From Bubalus kerabau (lineage: Eukaryota > Chordata > Mammalia > Artiodactyla > Bovidae), in the NCBI RefSeq assembly GCF_029407905.1, contig NC_073645.1:54207501-54271500 (forward strand): a stretch of 64,000 nucleotides of DNA, read 5' to 3'. The notes beneath the pieces are model-generated. The model did no database searches. It saw nothing but the letters and a program-made list of their open reading frames with translations, and was not told the DNA's origin. A program made the position numbers and the translations under genes. The stretch's first letter is position 1; each line of letters starts with the position of its first letter. Of the stretch, positions 23,793 through 35,651 are shown one piece after another.

Positions 23793-25145
23793 CCTAGGTG
23801 TGTGGTTTAGCATCTTGGGCTCAATTAATTGGTCAGCTCCTATGCTAGTCTGGTCAGTTCCTATGTCTGGTTCACAAGTGAAGCTGTAGTCATCTGGTGC
23901 CCTGACTGAGGAAGCTGTTTGGTTTAAAATGACTTCATTTACTTTGGTAGTTTGTGCTGGCTGTTGGCTAAACCACATGTCCCTAGCAGTCTAGCCCCAG
24001 GTTTCTTCATGTGATGACAGTGTTCACAGAAAGCAGACTCTAGTGAAAAAGTGGTTTTCATCTGTGTTTGCATCATATGTTCTTATAGCCAACATAAGTC
24101 AGATGGCAAAGCCCATGTCATTTGTAGGGAACTTCACAGGGAAATCAATACAGAGAGGCAGCCATTGTTTAAATAAAACAACAACCATTATTTAAATAAG
24201 CATCTTTTAAAATTTCAGTTGACACTCCTCCATTAACCTTCTCTGTCAACTCTATTTCCAGAGTCCTCTGTGTTTTTAAGAACAGCAGGAAATGAATACG
24301 CCTCTGGTGAGTTGGTTTTTTCCTTAACTTGTTTTATATTTTGCTATATGAGCTTTTTGACGGTCCTTAAATAAAATAGGGAAGTGAAAATAAGTAAAAT
24401 TTAGCTTCAGGGCAATATACATAAATAAGATAAAGGTGGCTTGTGAATATAGGCAGGTAATATGAGCTTAGAGTCATCCAAGATGAGTGCAATGGCAAAA
24501 ACACAGATACAGCTGTTGCCTGATCAGAATGGACCCTTAGAAGAAAGAGTGCTGCATTCTCTTGAGACATGATAACTTGCAGGCACAGAAATCTGCAGTG
24601 GAGTGGACCGTGTTTCACTGTCAGTCAGGCTGGAAATAAACGCTTGCATGCATTCTGCAGTGGTGACAGTTAGTTGCCTCGTGTTGAGGGAGAACTTGCT
24701 GAAAAGACCTTTCTGGAGTTGCTAAAATAGTGTGGCCCCAGACAGCTTTTGGAAGGCCCTACTTGGTACACAGACAAAATGCTGAATGTCTGGAGGATTG
24801 AGTTGACTCAGGTTCTTTGACTAATTCTCCATACATTTTTCTCAGCTAGTTGATATATGAAGGTTGTATAGCACACTGTTCAACGTTATATTTTCTGGCA
24901 AATGTTCCCACTGCTCTTTTGCACCTTAACCTACTCTGAATGGTTCTTAATTAATTTCTTCTCAAGGTCACAAATATCCTAAATTATAGTTAGTTTTGAT
25001 GACTATGCTATAATCTTTCCCTTACTTGAATCTTTGGCCATCCTGAAGTTACTGTCCCTGATCTCCTGGAAATTCTTGCCCGTTAGCTTCTGTCATGGCC
25101 TCTCTGATGATTTCTTCTCTTGATTTCTTCTCTGTATTCCCGTAT
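23793..25145. other. Intergenic, nothing recognised
   Basis: No gene, RNA gene or classifiable repeat seen. Open frames at 23978-23757 and 24618-24367 (minus) have no recognisable domain. Confidence 0.45.
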
Positions 25146-25291
25146 TCTCAAGAGTCTTCTCCAACACCACAGTTTAAAAGCATCAATTTTTTGACACTCA
25201 GCTTTTTAATGGTCCAACTCTCACATCCATACATGACTGCTGGATAAACCATAGCTTTGACTGGACGGACCTTTGTCGGCAAAGTGATGTC
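25146..25291 (-). mobile_element. Short BovB fragment, antisense
   Basis: Minus-strand translation of 25291-25150 gives the BovB C-terminal segment with TLPTKVR and GCESWTIKK. The fragment ends directly at the zinc-finger relic. Confidence 0.85.
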
Positions 25292-25295
25292 TCCT

Positions 25296-26310
25296 TTTGC
25301 GAGAAACCAACACAGTTGAGTCTTTACAGAACTGACTTCCAGGAGCAGCAGCATGAATGTAATCGAAGTGGGAATAATTTCTGAAAGAAATTACATTTCA
25401 CTCTGCTTCAGAGAGTTCAGTTAGTAGACAGAACTTTTGAATGTGATGTATGTGGTAAAACTTTTTATAAAAAGTGTAATCTCTCTAAACATCAGAGAAC
25501 TCTTACAGGAGAGAAACCATATGCATGTGATCTATGTGGGTAGTTCTTCTGCCATAAATCAGCCCTTATTATTCATCAGAGAATCCACACGGGGAAAAGC
25601 CCTATGAATGTAATGAATGTGAGGAATCCTTCTGCCAGAAGTCAACCTTCACTGTTCATGAAAGGATTCACAATAGGGAGACACCTCATGAATGCAATGA
25701 TTGTGGTAACCTTGCATGAGAAATCAGTACTCACTGCACATCAGAGAACTCACACAGGAGAGAGACCTTATGCCTGCAAAGAATATGGGAAATGCTTTGG
25801 TCTCTGGCCTGCCCTCACAGTACATCAGAAAACTCAAACAAGAGACAGATCTTATAAATGTAATAAATGTGGGAAATCCTTCTATGTGAAGCCAAAACTC
25901 ACTGTACCTCTGAGACTTCCCACAAGTGAGAAACCATGTGAATGTAAAGAATGTGGTAAAGCTTTCTACCAGAAGTCAAAACTCATTGTATACCAGAGAG
26001 CTCACACAGGTGAGAAACCTTATAAATGTAATGAATGTCAGAAAACCTTTTGTAGAAAGTCAACCCTCAGTAGACATCAGAGAACACACACAGGAATGAA
26101 GCCCTATGGATATAAAGAATGTTGGAAAACTTTCTTCTAGAAGTTAGCCATTACTGCATATCAGAGAACTCACACAGGAGAGAGCCCTATGAATGTAATG
26201 AATGTGGAAAAACCTTTTGCCAGAAATCACACCTCAGCAAACATCAGATAACTCACACAGGGGAGAAATCATGTATATCAGAGACTGGCTGTGTGTACAC
26301 AAAAACTCAC
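25296..26310 (+). pseudogene. C2H2 zinc-finger (KRAB-ZNF class) pseudogene
   Basis: The translation shows about ten Krueppel-type fingers joined by TGEKPY-type linkers: one near 25436-25510, then several in 25604-26140, then one after 26160. The C-x2-C and H-x3-H pairs are intact in some fingers and lost in others (for example KEYGKCF lacks the second Cys). The reading frame is broken by an in-frame TAG at 25541-25543, frame changes near 25590, 25705 and 26170, and a TAG at 26138-26140. Fingers run without introns, so this is either a processed copy or a relic of a ZNF terminal exon; no KRAB box or poly(A) tail is visible. The source gene cannot be named. Confidence 0.88.
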
Positions 26311-26887
26311 TTTCTTTTTCTTTTGAGAGCACAGTTAACCTGCATTTCTCTGCCTTCCTTTTCTGTGAGTAGGACCATATAACCGAACTCTGGCAAGGAG
26401 AATTTGAACACAAATGATAAACTGTAATTCCAGGCCAGCTCCCCTGCACTGCCACCCATATTTCATGCATTCCTGTTAACTTTTTATGCTCTGTAGTTCT
26501 GAAGTACAAATTCCACCCCTACCCTTTCCGTTACCCCCAGTTTGCCTTGGTGGCCATTGGGTGGAGATGGCAACCATGGCTTAAGACAGGAAGGATTAAT
26601 TATGGAGAGCAGAGATTTTCCTAACTCCACACACACACATGCAAAGTTCATTTGTACTTTACCTGAGTGAGAAATATCCACTGTTATAAATATCCCATGT
26701 GTAATCTATTTACAACATTACCAGTCCACTGTAGCCAGTTCATTTTATGAATTAGAGACAGACTTCTGTGAGAACTTACCAGTCTTTGTGGAGTTGACTC
26801 ACACAGGATAGAACCTGTGTTGTCGTCTTTCATCCCCAGTTAATTGATGGAAAAACCAAATCATATGAAGAGACAAGAATGCAAGAA
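26311..26887. other. Intergenic, nothing recognised
   Basis: This may include decayed 3' UTR of the zinc-finger source. No open frame with a recognisable product. Confidence 0.4.
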
Positions 26888-28456
26888 ATAGGAGGCGGTC
26901 CTAAGATGGTGGAGGAATAGGACGGGGAGACCCCTTTCTCCCCCACAAATTCATCAAAAGAACATTTAAACGCTGAGTAAATTTCACAAAACAACTTCTG
27001 AATGCCAGCAGAGGACATCAGGCACCCAGAAAAGCAGCCCATTGTATTCAAAAGGAGGTAGGAAAAAATAGAAAAAAAAAAAAAAAAGAGAGAGAGAGAG
27101 AGAGACAAAAGAGATAGGGGTGGAGCTCCGTCCTGGGACAGGAGTCTTAAAAAGAGAGAGGTTTCCAAACACCAGGAAACACTCTCACTGCTGAGTCTGT
27201 GGCGAGCCTTGGAACCACAGAGGGCAACATAACTGGGAGGAAAAATAAATAAATAATGAAACCCCACAGATTACGTGCCCAATGGTAACTCCCCGAGTGG
27301 AGAAGCAGCGCATAGGCCTGCACCCGCCACTAGCAAGCGGGGGCTGGGCAGTGAGACACAGGCTGCATTGCTTAGAGTAAGGGCCGGGCATGAATGCCCC
27401 GAGGGCAATCTGAGGGAACTAACTTGGGCTAGCAAACCAGACCATGGGATAGCTACCACACAAAAAGTCCTAACCTAAGACACCGCCAGGCCTGCGCATG
27501 GAACAAAGGACTGTACAGAGATAGCCGGCTGCAGACCATCCCCATCCCGTGACAGGTGGCCAGAGCCAGAAGGGGGCAATCGCGGCCCCAGAGAGGCATT
27601 ATCTACCAAACTGCAAGCAGGCTTCTTTGCTAACTAAGACTTCTTGGGGTTCTGGATGGTCAACATCCACCTGAGAAGGTGCGCTGGTTGTACACCCAGA
27701 AAACTGAGCAGCAGAGATGGGGGAGGTGAAGAGTCGCAGCGACCGTGCTCACCAAACACCTCATCACCTGAGCTGCTCGTACCTGGGAGGGCACAAAACG
27801 CAGGCCCAACCGAGTCTGCACCTGTGAGGACTACCTGAGTGCCTGAACCTGAGCGGCCTAGACCTGGGAGGTGCATGCAGCCCAGGGCCGGCCTTGGACG
27901 GTTCCCCGCAGAGCAACCTAGAGCCTGAGTTGTGTGGGCAGGGAGGGTGCATGTGCAGTGAGAGGGGACAGGCCCATATGGCTGAGACACTGCGAGCACA
28001 CGCCAGTGTTATTTCTTTGTAGTGTTCCTCCCTCCCTACAGCGCGACTGAACAAGTGAGCCTAAAAAAGTGTCCACAGCTGCCCCTTTGTGTCAGGGCGG
28101 AAATCAGACACTGAAGAGACCAGCAAACAGAAGAAGCTAAAACAGAGGGAACCGCCTTGGAAGTGACAGGTGCAATAGATTAAAACCCTGTAGTTAGTAT
28201 CAACTACATAGGAAGGGGCATATAGACCTTTAGAAATATAAGCTGGACCAAGGAACTATCCAAAAATGAACTGACCCCACACTGCCCACAACACCAGACA
28301 AAGTCCTAGATATATTTTTACTATTTTTATGATCATTCTTTTTTTTTTTGAATTTTAAGTCCTCTATTACTCCTTTAATTTCCATTTTTATAACCTACTA
28401 TTACTTTGCAAAAAAAAAAAAAAAGAAAAAGAGAGACCCTATTTTTAAAAGCAAAC

Positions 28457-28459
<3 letters not shown>

Positions 28460-28500
<41 letters not shown>
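28460..28500. repeat. (TA)n microsatellite
   Basis: About 20 uninterrupted TA units inside the L1 5' UTR, likely polymorphic in length. Confidence 0.95.
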
Positions 28501-28501
<1 letters not shown>

Positions 28502-28649
28502 CTTTTGTGACTTTTTTTTCTTTTCTTTAATATTGTATTTTTGAAAATCCAACCTCTACTCTAGATTTTTAATCTTTGCTTTTTGGTATTTGTTATCAAT
28601 TTTGTACCTTTAAGAACCCCATCTTCAGTACCCATTTTTAATTGGGAAT

Positions 28650-29090
28650 GAGATTAATGGCTTGACTGCTCTCTCCCCCTTTGGACTCTCCTTTTTTTTT
28701 TGTTCACCAGGTTGCCTCTATCTCCTCCCTCCCCCTTCTCTTCTCTACCCAACTCTGTGAATCTCTTTGTGTGTTCCAGACGGTGGAGAACAATTAGGGA
28801 ACTGATTACTGGCTGGATCTGTCTCACTCCTTTTGATTCTCCCCTTTACCCTCCTGGCCACCACTGTCTCCTTCCTTCCTTCCTCTTATCTTCTCTGTAT
28901 AACTCCGTGAACATCTCTGAGTGGTCCAGACTGTGGAGCACACATAAGGAAGTGATTACTGGCTAGCTTGCTCTCTCATCTTTTGATTCCACCTCATCTC
29001 ATTCAAGTCACCTCTAACTCCCTCCTCCCTCTTCTCTTCTCCATGTAACTCTGTGAGCCTCTCTGGGTGTCCCTCACTGTGGAGAAACTT
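28650..29090 (+). repeat. Three-fold tandem segment in the L1 5' UTR
   Basis: Three diverged units of roughly 150 bases follow one another. Each has a TTTGA.TCTCC-like start, a pyrimidine-rich stretch ending TCTTCTCT, an AACTC.GTGAA.CTCT block and a GTGGAGAA/GTGGAGCA block. The middle of each of the first two units ends with GATTACTGGCT. Confidence 0.7.
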
Positions 29091-29619
29091 TTCATCTTTA
29101 ACCTAGATGTTTTATCAATGGTGCTGTATAGAGGGAGAAGTCTTGAGACTATTGTAAAAATAAGACTGAAAACCAGAAGCAGGAGGCTTAATTCCAAATC
29201 CTGAGAACAACAGAGAACTCCTGACTCCAGGGAACATTAATTGACAGGAGCTCATCAAACGCCTCCATACCTACACTGAAACCAAGCACCACCCAAGGGC
29301 CAACAAGTTCCAGAGTAAACATACCATGCAAATTCTCCAGAAACACAGGAACACAGCCCTGAGCTTCAATATACAGGCTGCCCAAAGTTACTCCAAACCC
29401 ATTGACATCTCATAACTCATTACTGGACACTTCATTGCACTCCAGAGAGAAGAAATCCAGCTCCATCCACCAGAACACCGACATAAGCTTCCCTAACCAG
29501 GAAACCTTGACAAGCCACCCGTACAACCTCACCCACAGTGAGGAAATTCCACAATAAAGAGAACTCCACAAACTGCCAGAATACAGAAAGGCCACCCCAA
29601 ACACAGCAATATAAACAAG

Positions 29620-30505
29620 ATGAAGAGACAAAGGAATACCCAGCAGGTAAAGGAACAGGATAAATGCCCACCAAGCCAAACAAAAGAGGAAGAGATAGGG
29701 AATCTACCTGATAAAAAATTCCAAATAATGATAGTGAAAATGATCCAAAATCTTGAAATCAAAATGGAATCACAGATAAATAGCCTGGAGACAAGGACTG
29801 AGAAGATGCAAAAAAGGTTTAACAAGGACCTAGAAGAAATAAAAAAGAGTCAATATATAATGAATAATGCAATAAATGAGATCAAAAACACTCTGGAGGC
29901 AACAAATAGTAGAATAACGGAGGCAGAAGATAGGATTAGTGAAGTAGAAGATAGAACGGTAGAAATAAATGAATCAGAGAGGAAAAAAGAAAAACGAATT
30001 AAAAGAAATGAGGACAATCTCAGAGACCTCCAGGACCATGTTAAACACCCCAACATTCGAATCATAGGAGTCCCAGAAGAAGAGGACAAAAAGAAAGACC
30101 ATGAGAAAATACTTGAGATAATAGTTGAAAACTTCCCTAAAACGGGGAAGGAAATAGTCACCCAAGTCCAAGAAACCCAGAGAGTCCCAAACAGGATAAA
30201 CCCAAGGCAAAATACCCCAAGACACGTATTAATCAAATTAACAAAGATCAAACACAAAGAACAAATATTAAAAGCAGCAAGGGAAAAACAACAAATAACA
30301 CACAAGGGGATTCCCTCAAGGATAACAGCTGATCTTTCAATGAAACTCTTCAGGCCAGGAGGGAATGGCAGGACATATTTAAAGTGATGAAAGATAATAA
30401 CCTACAGCCCAGATTACTGTACCCAGCAAGGATCTCATTCAAATATGAAGGAGAAATCAAAAGCTTTACAGACAAGCAAAAGCTGAGAGAATTCAGCACC
30501 ACTGA
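29620..30505 (+). pseudogene. L1 ORF1 protein (RNA-binding), frameshifted
   Basis: ORF1p is the nucleic-acid chaperone that coats L1 RNA as a trimer. A 255-codon frame starts at ATG 29620. It shows a long coiled coil (about residues 50-140, heptad-like, rich in Lys/Glu), an RRM-like segment containing NIRIIGVPEEE (about residues 148-158) and the start of the C-terminal domain. A one-base loss near 30340 shifts the frame; the remaining domain (LQARREW... NLQPRLLYPA) is readable in the next frame to about 30505, where homology stops. Confidence 0.88.
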
Positions 30506-30529
30506 GATATCAGATCTCAATTCCTGGTA

Positions 30530-30930
30530 CCTGTGTATGTTACCTTATATGGAAAGAGTTGTACAGATTAAATTAAGGATTTTGCAATGAAATTATCTTG
30601 GATGGTCCAGGAGGAGCTTTAAATGCAATCACAAGTGTTCTTGTAAAAGAGAGGAAGATGTGACACTTAGAGAAGAGATTCCTAGACCACCAAGGGGTGG
30701 ATTATAGACTGATGTGGCACAAGAACACCAGCAGAGGCTGGAAGACGCACATTCTCCACTGAAGTCTCTGAGATGGGCCCCGCCAACAATTTGATTTCAG
30801 CCCTGTGACACTGATCTTAAACTTTTGTCTTCCAGATGTAAGGGAATACGTTTCTTTTTGCTAAAACTCTTATGTTTGCAGTAATTTCTTACAACAGCAA
30901 TAGGAAACCAAAATCCCTAGCACTTAAAAT
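30530..30930 (+). mobile_element. Ancient interspersed repeat, family uncertain
   Basis: The word order TGTTACCTTATATGGA, TTAAATTAAGGATTTTG, AATGCAATCACAAGTGTTC, GAAGATGTGACACT and, at the end, CAATAGGAAACCAAAA is shared by a common mammalian LTR/DNA-repeat relic. I cannot assign the family from memory. Confidence 0.4.
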
Positions 30931-32302
30931 CCTATATCTGATTCAGGTTCCTTCAAGCAGATGTATCCAACATTAAGTTACAGCTCTTCTGAAAAACAGG
31001 ACAGGAGTACTTCTGACTCTCCTGGTGCTGATATTGATTCTGCTGGTGATTGTGTTGGGATTACTAGCTTTGGGAGCTGTCCACTCCTTAATTTTGGGTG
31101 GGGGTTAAGTAGGTATCAATTTATTTCTGGCTGGAGTCCCTTTATTTACCTTTGACTAGATCTGAGTAGGAGTTGTGTTGTCTTGCTTGGTTTTCCTGTT
31201 GTCTTTCATCTTGTATTCTGAAACACAGGTGAGACACAAGCTTGTGTAAAGAGTTTATTTGGGAAGTGATTACAAAGAGCAAGAATGAGGGAGTGGGGAA
31301 AATGACACAGGAGAGGGTGAAAAGCCCATAAAGTGTGTGCTACTGAGCTGGTGACCACTGTGAACAAGCTGAAATCCACCCTGTTGGGTACTCTGGGTCA
31401 TGTGCATCTCAACTGACTCTCCAGGCATGGAAAGCTGACACCTTATTGTGACTTAACAACTGGCCATCACCTCTCTGACCCTGCTTTGATTCTGCTATTT
31501 TGCATGAGGTTGTTGACACCGGACATAGATCAAGAGAGAGACCCAGAAAGAGTTTTACAGTTTTGTTACAATTTCCTGGGAAGAAATGGCACACCATGCA
31601 GGGTCACTCAGAGATATACAGAGCAGAGACTGAAGCGTGTACCAGTGCCTCTACTATGGATTCAACAAGAAGGGAAGGGACAGGCGTGGCAAACAGGCTT
31701 GGGATTGGCTAATGTGAATATTTTCAGTACACTTTGAAGCACTGAGGTTGTCCCTGACTGTTCTGTTACCTGGCCCTGGGATGATTAGGGCAGGTGTATG
31801 GTAGTGAAGTGTGAGGGTACAACTCAGAAGGTGCCTGGGAGTATGGCCTTAACTGACTGTTTTCAGAGGGCAAACATCTAGCTAGGGCCACAAAATTGAG
31901 TCAAGACTGAGCTCAATTATTTGGGGTATTTGAGTGGCCTAAATAAATGATGAGCCTTTTGGAGTATAGAACATACATTGCACTAAACAGCAAAAGGCTC
32001 AATTTCTTGGTTCAGTGTGGCAGGTCTGGCCACTGTGTTGCTGGAGAGTATAGATTGATAGTGAAGTCAGTGTAAAGACTTGTCATATTTGTGTGTAACT
32101 AGTTGAAAGCGGTGGTCATGGTGCTTATGGTGGGAGACTCCAGGTGGGAGTTTGTGGTGGAAAGCTGGAGCAGGGAGTAGGAGAGGCACTGAGGAGTGTG
32201 CTGTCCTTTCCACAGAGGTTGAGGGATTGACTGACAGATGGCAGTTGTCTCCTGGGAAAAGCAATAGTCTCCATTAATTCCTAGAATGGTACAGACAGTA
32301 GT
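30931..32302. other. Intergenic, possibly part of an old LTR element
   Basis: No gene is seen. Around 31245-31300 the text (GAGTTTATTTGGGAAGTGAT) looks like an antisense LTR poly(A) region, but I could not delimit termini. The 83-codon frame 31486-31737 has no recognised domain. Confidence 0.35.
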
Positions 32303-32625
32303 GAACTTCTCTGGTTGCTCAGAGGTAAAGAATCTCTCCCCCAGTGCAGGGAACACGGGTTTGATCCCTCATTCAGGAAGATCCCACATGTCATGGAGCA
32401 ACTAAGCCCAGGCACCACAACTACTGAGCCTGTGCTCTAGAGCCTGGGAGCCGCGACTGCTGAAGCCCGTGTGCCCAGAGCCCGTGCTCCACGGCAGAGA
32501 AGCCACTGCAATGAGAAGCTCACGCAGCACAGCTAGAAAGTAGTTCCCACTCACTGCTACTAGAGAAAAAATCATGCAGCAACGAAGACCCAGCACAGCC
32601 AGATAAATAAAGTTATTTTTAAAAG
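32303..32625 (+). mobile_element. CHR-2 type tRNA-Glu SINE
   Basis: Sense copy: tRNA-derived head at about 32306-32375, then the AACTAAGCCC...CACAACTACTGAGCC body and an AATAAATAAAG-type tail at 32605-32620. Confidence 0.8.
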
Positions 32626-33376
32626 GTGGGCCTGCATTCACCATGTTGGTTTAAACAGTGGCTTCCTTGGAAGGTTTGGGACTCTGGTTTGCAAACCAGT
32701 AAAAAAAACCCAGACTAATAGTAAGGAGACCAACATTCAACAGAGTGGTGTACAACTCACTTGACTGACTTTTGTCATTTGACATTGATTATCCTTAAGC
32801 ATGTATCACTAACAAGTAGAAGTTTTCTGGTTTTATCCTTATGTGATATGGTTTTGATTTTATTATCTCCAAATGTGAATTTCACTTACTAAGTGGAGTT
32901 TTCTATTTATCTATTTAGTAGTCCACACTGCCTATGAGAATGGTCCTGGAGTACGTGGAGATGTGAGTCAATTTTTAGTTGAGTGTGTGGGCTCATTTCC
33001 TGCTACACAATAGAAAAGACCAAATACTGAGATAACAGTCTTTTGCAGAAAGAAAAAAGCTTTATTATAGGGTACCCAAGTAAGGAGATAGGAGGCAAAC
33101 TGGTGTTTTTATCTTGGAAGGAGGGAGAAAGAGGGGCAGGGAGCTCAGAAATGATTGGTGGAAAGTAAGTTTAACTTTCAGTGGAAGTATTGAGTCCTCT
33201 GCTGTCCTGCTCTTCTGCCTCTTCATGTGTCATATGTACAAATTTGTGGTATTTTGTATATAACTGGAGGGGGGTTTTTGGCCTGTGCAAACTAAAGTTC
33301 ACTGTCATACACTCTAGTCCCTCAATGCGTCTGTGCATCAGCAAGTTGTTTCCTATCTGCAGTTTCCCTGGTGTTC
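32626..33376. other. Unassigned, possible antisense LTR
   Basis: GCTTTATTATAGGGTACC at 33059-33076 could be the antisense poly(A) region of a retroviral LTR, followed by a purine-rich stretch. Termini are not identifiable. The final part (after about 33200) may belong to the ERV-L-like relic that continues after the SINE. Confidence 0.3.
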
Positions 33377-33564
33377 TTTTTTTTTTTTTTCAATATTTAT
33401 TTGGCTGCACCGGGTCTTCGTTGTAGCATGCAGATTCTTTAGTTGTGGAATGTGTACTCTTAGTTGTGGTACGTGGCATCTAGTTACCCGACCAGGGATC
33501 AAAGCTGGCCCCTTGCATTGGGAATGCGGAGTTTTAGCCACTGGACCACCAGGGAAGTCCCTCT
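33377..33564 (-). mobile_element. CHR-type SINE, antisense, with 9-bp TSD
   Basis: The antisense element starts with poly(T) at 33377 and ends with the complement of the tRNA head (CCACCAGGGAAGTCC). A perfect 9-base target-site duplication, CTGGTGTTC, is at 33368-33376 and 33565-33573. Confidence 0.85.
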
Positions 33565-33573
33565 CTGGTGTTC

Positions 33574-34177
33574 CTAGTGTATCAGTTTGTTTCTCCTATA
33601 TGGACCTTGTAAGTTACAGGGTACAGTTTCACAAGGGGACTTGAATGAAGAGATTAAGGCCTGGGACAAGACAGGGACCCATACAGGGGGTCCATTTGCT
33701 GGAGTGGAATTTGAAAAATTGTCTGAGGAGGCCATTATGTCTCTCAGTTAAACTAGCAATCAAAAACATATTAGGAAGCTAAAAGTGCCATTGAAGGCCT
33801 TTTTAAAAAGTCTAGCACAGTGTATTCTGAGAAGTGAACTTCATGACTTGGTTAATATCAGTAATGACTGCAACTCCAGATGGGATGAGAGTAGTGATAA
33901 ATCTGGATATGGATTCACCTTCCCTGCACACAGTGCTTTGGCCAAACCTGCCTTCTGCAAACTTAAGAATTCCTATCCAGCACCATGGTCTTTCATATAG
34001 CATTAATTCTGATCAAAAAGCTCCCTTAACAAAAAAAGTTCTGCAGCAGGCCAAGCTCTGATGGAATTCACTGGTCTTACCATGCCCCCACCATCCCAAA
34101 GCAGCTGGCTTGACCGAGCGGTGGAGTGGGCTTCTGGAGACTCAGTTACAATGCTGGATAGTTGGTAGTACCTTGCA
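33574..34177 (+). mobile_element. ERV-L-like pol relic, left part (integrase region)
   Basis: The decayed plus-strand coding remnant has the layout of the integrase region of class III (ERV-L) endogenous retroviruses; frames are broken repeatedly (for example around 33834-34061 and 33785-34000). It is interrupted at 34177 by a BovB and resumes at 35652 in the same orientation. It encodes nothing intact. Family assignment is from remembered word order, so moderate. Confidence 0.55.
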
Positions 34178-35651
34178 AAGCTAGTGGAGGTGATGGAATT
34201 CCAGGTGAGCTCTTCCAAATCCTAAAAGATGATGCTGTGAAAGTGCTGCACTCAATATGCCATCAAATTTGGAAAACTCAGCAGTGGCCACAGGACTGGA
34301 AAAGGTCCGTTTTCATTCCAATCCCAAAGAAAGGCAATGCCAAAGAATGCTCAAACTACTGCACAATTGCACTCATCTCACACGCTAGTAAAGTAATGCT
34401 CAAAATTCTCCAAGCCAGGCTTCAGCAATATGTGAACTGTGAACTTGCTGATGTTCAAGCTGGTTTTAGAAAAGGCAGAGGAACCAGAGATCAAATTGCC
34501 AACATCCGCTGGATCATGGAAAAAGCAAGAGAGTTCCAGAAAAACATCTATTTCTGCTTTATTGACTATGCCAAAGCCTTTGACTGTGTGGATCACAATA
34601 AACTGTGGGAAATTCTGAAAGAGATGGGAATACCAGACTACCTGACCTGCCTCTTGAGAAATCTGTATGCAGGTCAGGAAGCAGCAGTTAGAACTGGACA
34701 TGGAACAACAGACTGGTTCCAAATAGGAAAAGGAGTTCGTCAAGGCTGTATATTGTCACCCTGCTTATTTAACTTATATGCAGAGTACATCATGCGAAAC
34801 ACTGGACTGGAAGAAACACAAGCTGGAATCAAGATTGCCGGGAGAAATATCAATAACCTCAGATATGCAGATGACACCACCTTTATGGCAGAAAGTGAAG
34901 AGGAACTCAAAAGCCTCTTGATGAAAGTGAAAGTGGAGAGTGAAAAAGTTGGCTTAAAGCGCAACATTCAGAAAACGAAGATCATGGGATCCGGTCCCAT
35001 CACTTCAAGGGAAATAGATGGAGAAACAGTGGAAACAGCATCAGACTTGATTTTTTGGGGCTCCAAAATCACTGTAGATGGTGACTGCAGCCATGAAATT
35101 AAAAGACGCTTACTCCTTGGAAGGAAAGTTATGACCAACCTAGATAGCATATTCAAAAGCAGAGACATTACTTTGCCAACAAAGGTCCGTCTAGTCAAGG
35201 CTATGGTTTTTCCTGTGGTCATGTATGGCTGTGAGAGTTGGACTGTGAAGAAGGCTGAGCGCTGAAGAATTGATGCTTTTGAACTGTGGTGTTGGAGAAG
35301 ACTCTTGAGAGTCCCCTGGACTGCAAGGAGATCCAACCAGTCCATTCTGAAGGAGATCAGCCCTGGGATTTCTTTGGAAGGACTGATGCTAAAGCTGAAA
35401 CTCCAGCACTTTGGCCACCTCATGCGAAGAGTTGACTCATTGGAAAAGACTCTGATGCTGGGAGGGATTGGGGGCAGGAGGAGAAGGGGAGAACAGAGGA
35501 TGAGATGGCTGGATGGCATCACTGACTCAATGCACATGAGTCTGAGTGAACTCCGGGAGTTGGTGATGAACAGGGAGGCCTGGCGTGCTGGGATTCATGG
35601 GGTCTCAAAGAGTCAGACACGACTGAGCAACTGATCTGATCTGATCTGATC
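34178..35651 (+). mobile_element. BovB LINE, 5'-truncated, well preserved
   Basis: One frame runs from about 34178 to 35637 with a single in-frame stop (TGA at 35263-35265, after Glu-Arg-Cys). It covers the reverse transcriptase with the F-x-D-Y-A-K-A-F palm block and YADD, then the C-terminal domain to the element end. The stop fits CpG decay of an arginine codon. The 3' tail is a short TGATC repeat (35629-35651). Flanking TGCA at 34174-34177 and 35652-35655 is a candidate 4-base target-site duplication. Ordinarily BovB also encodes an endonuclease, missing here through 5' truncation. Confidence 0.9.

Larger units (their letters stand above)
26888..30505 (+). mobile_element. L1 LINE: 5' UTR and ORF1 only
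   Basis: The element begins at the L1-type 5' end (GGAGGCGGTCCTAAGATGG at 26893) and keeps about 2.7 kb of 5' UTR and almost all of ORF1 (29620 onward). It breaks off near 30505 inside the ORF1 C-terminal domain. ORF2, the 3' UTR and a poly(A) tail are absent. The 5' UTR holds a poly(A)/(GA)n run (27071-27106), a (TA)n run (28460-28500) and a three-fold tandem segment (28650-29090). Confidence 0.85.

Noticed and set aside
25604..26140. Functional zinc-finger gene
   Set aside because: Frames before and after are shifted or stopped, several fingers lack zinc ligands, and no start or KRAB domain is seen.
29620..30387. Host coiled-coil gene
   Set aside because: The coiled coil plus RRM-like and C-terminal words are those of L1 ORF1, and the L1 5' UTR lies directly upstream.
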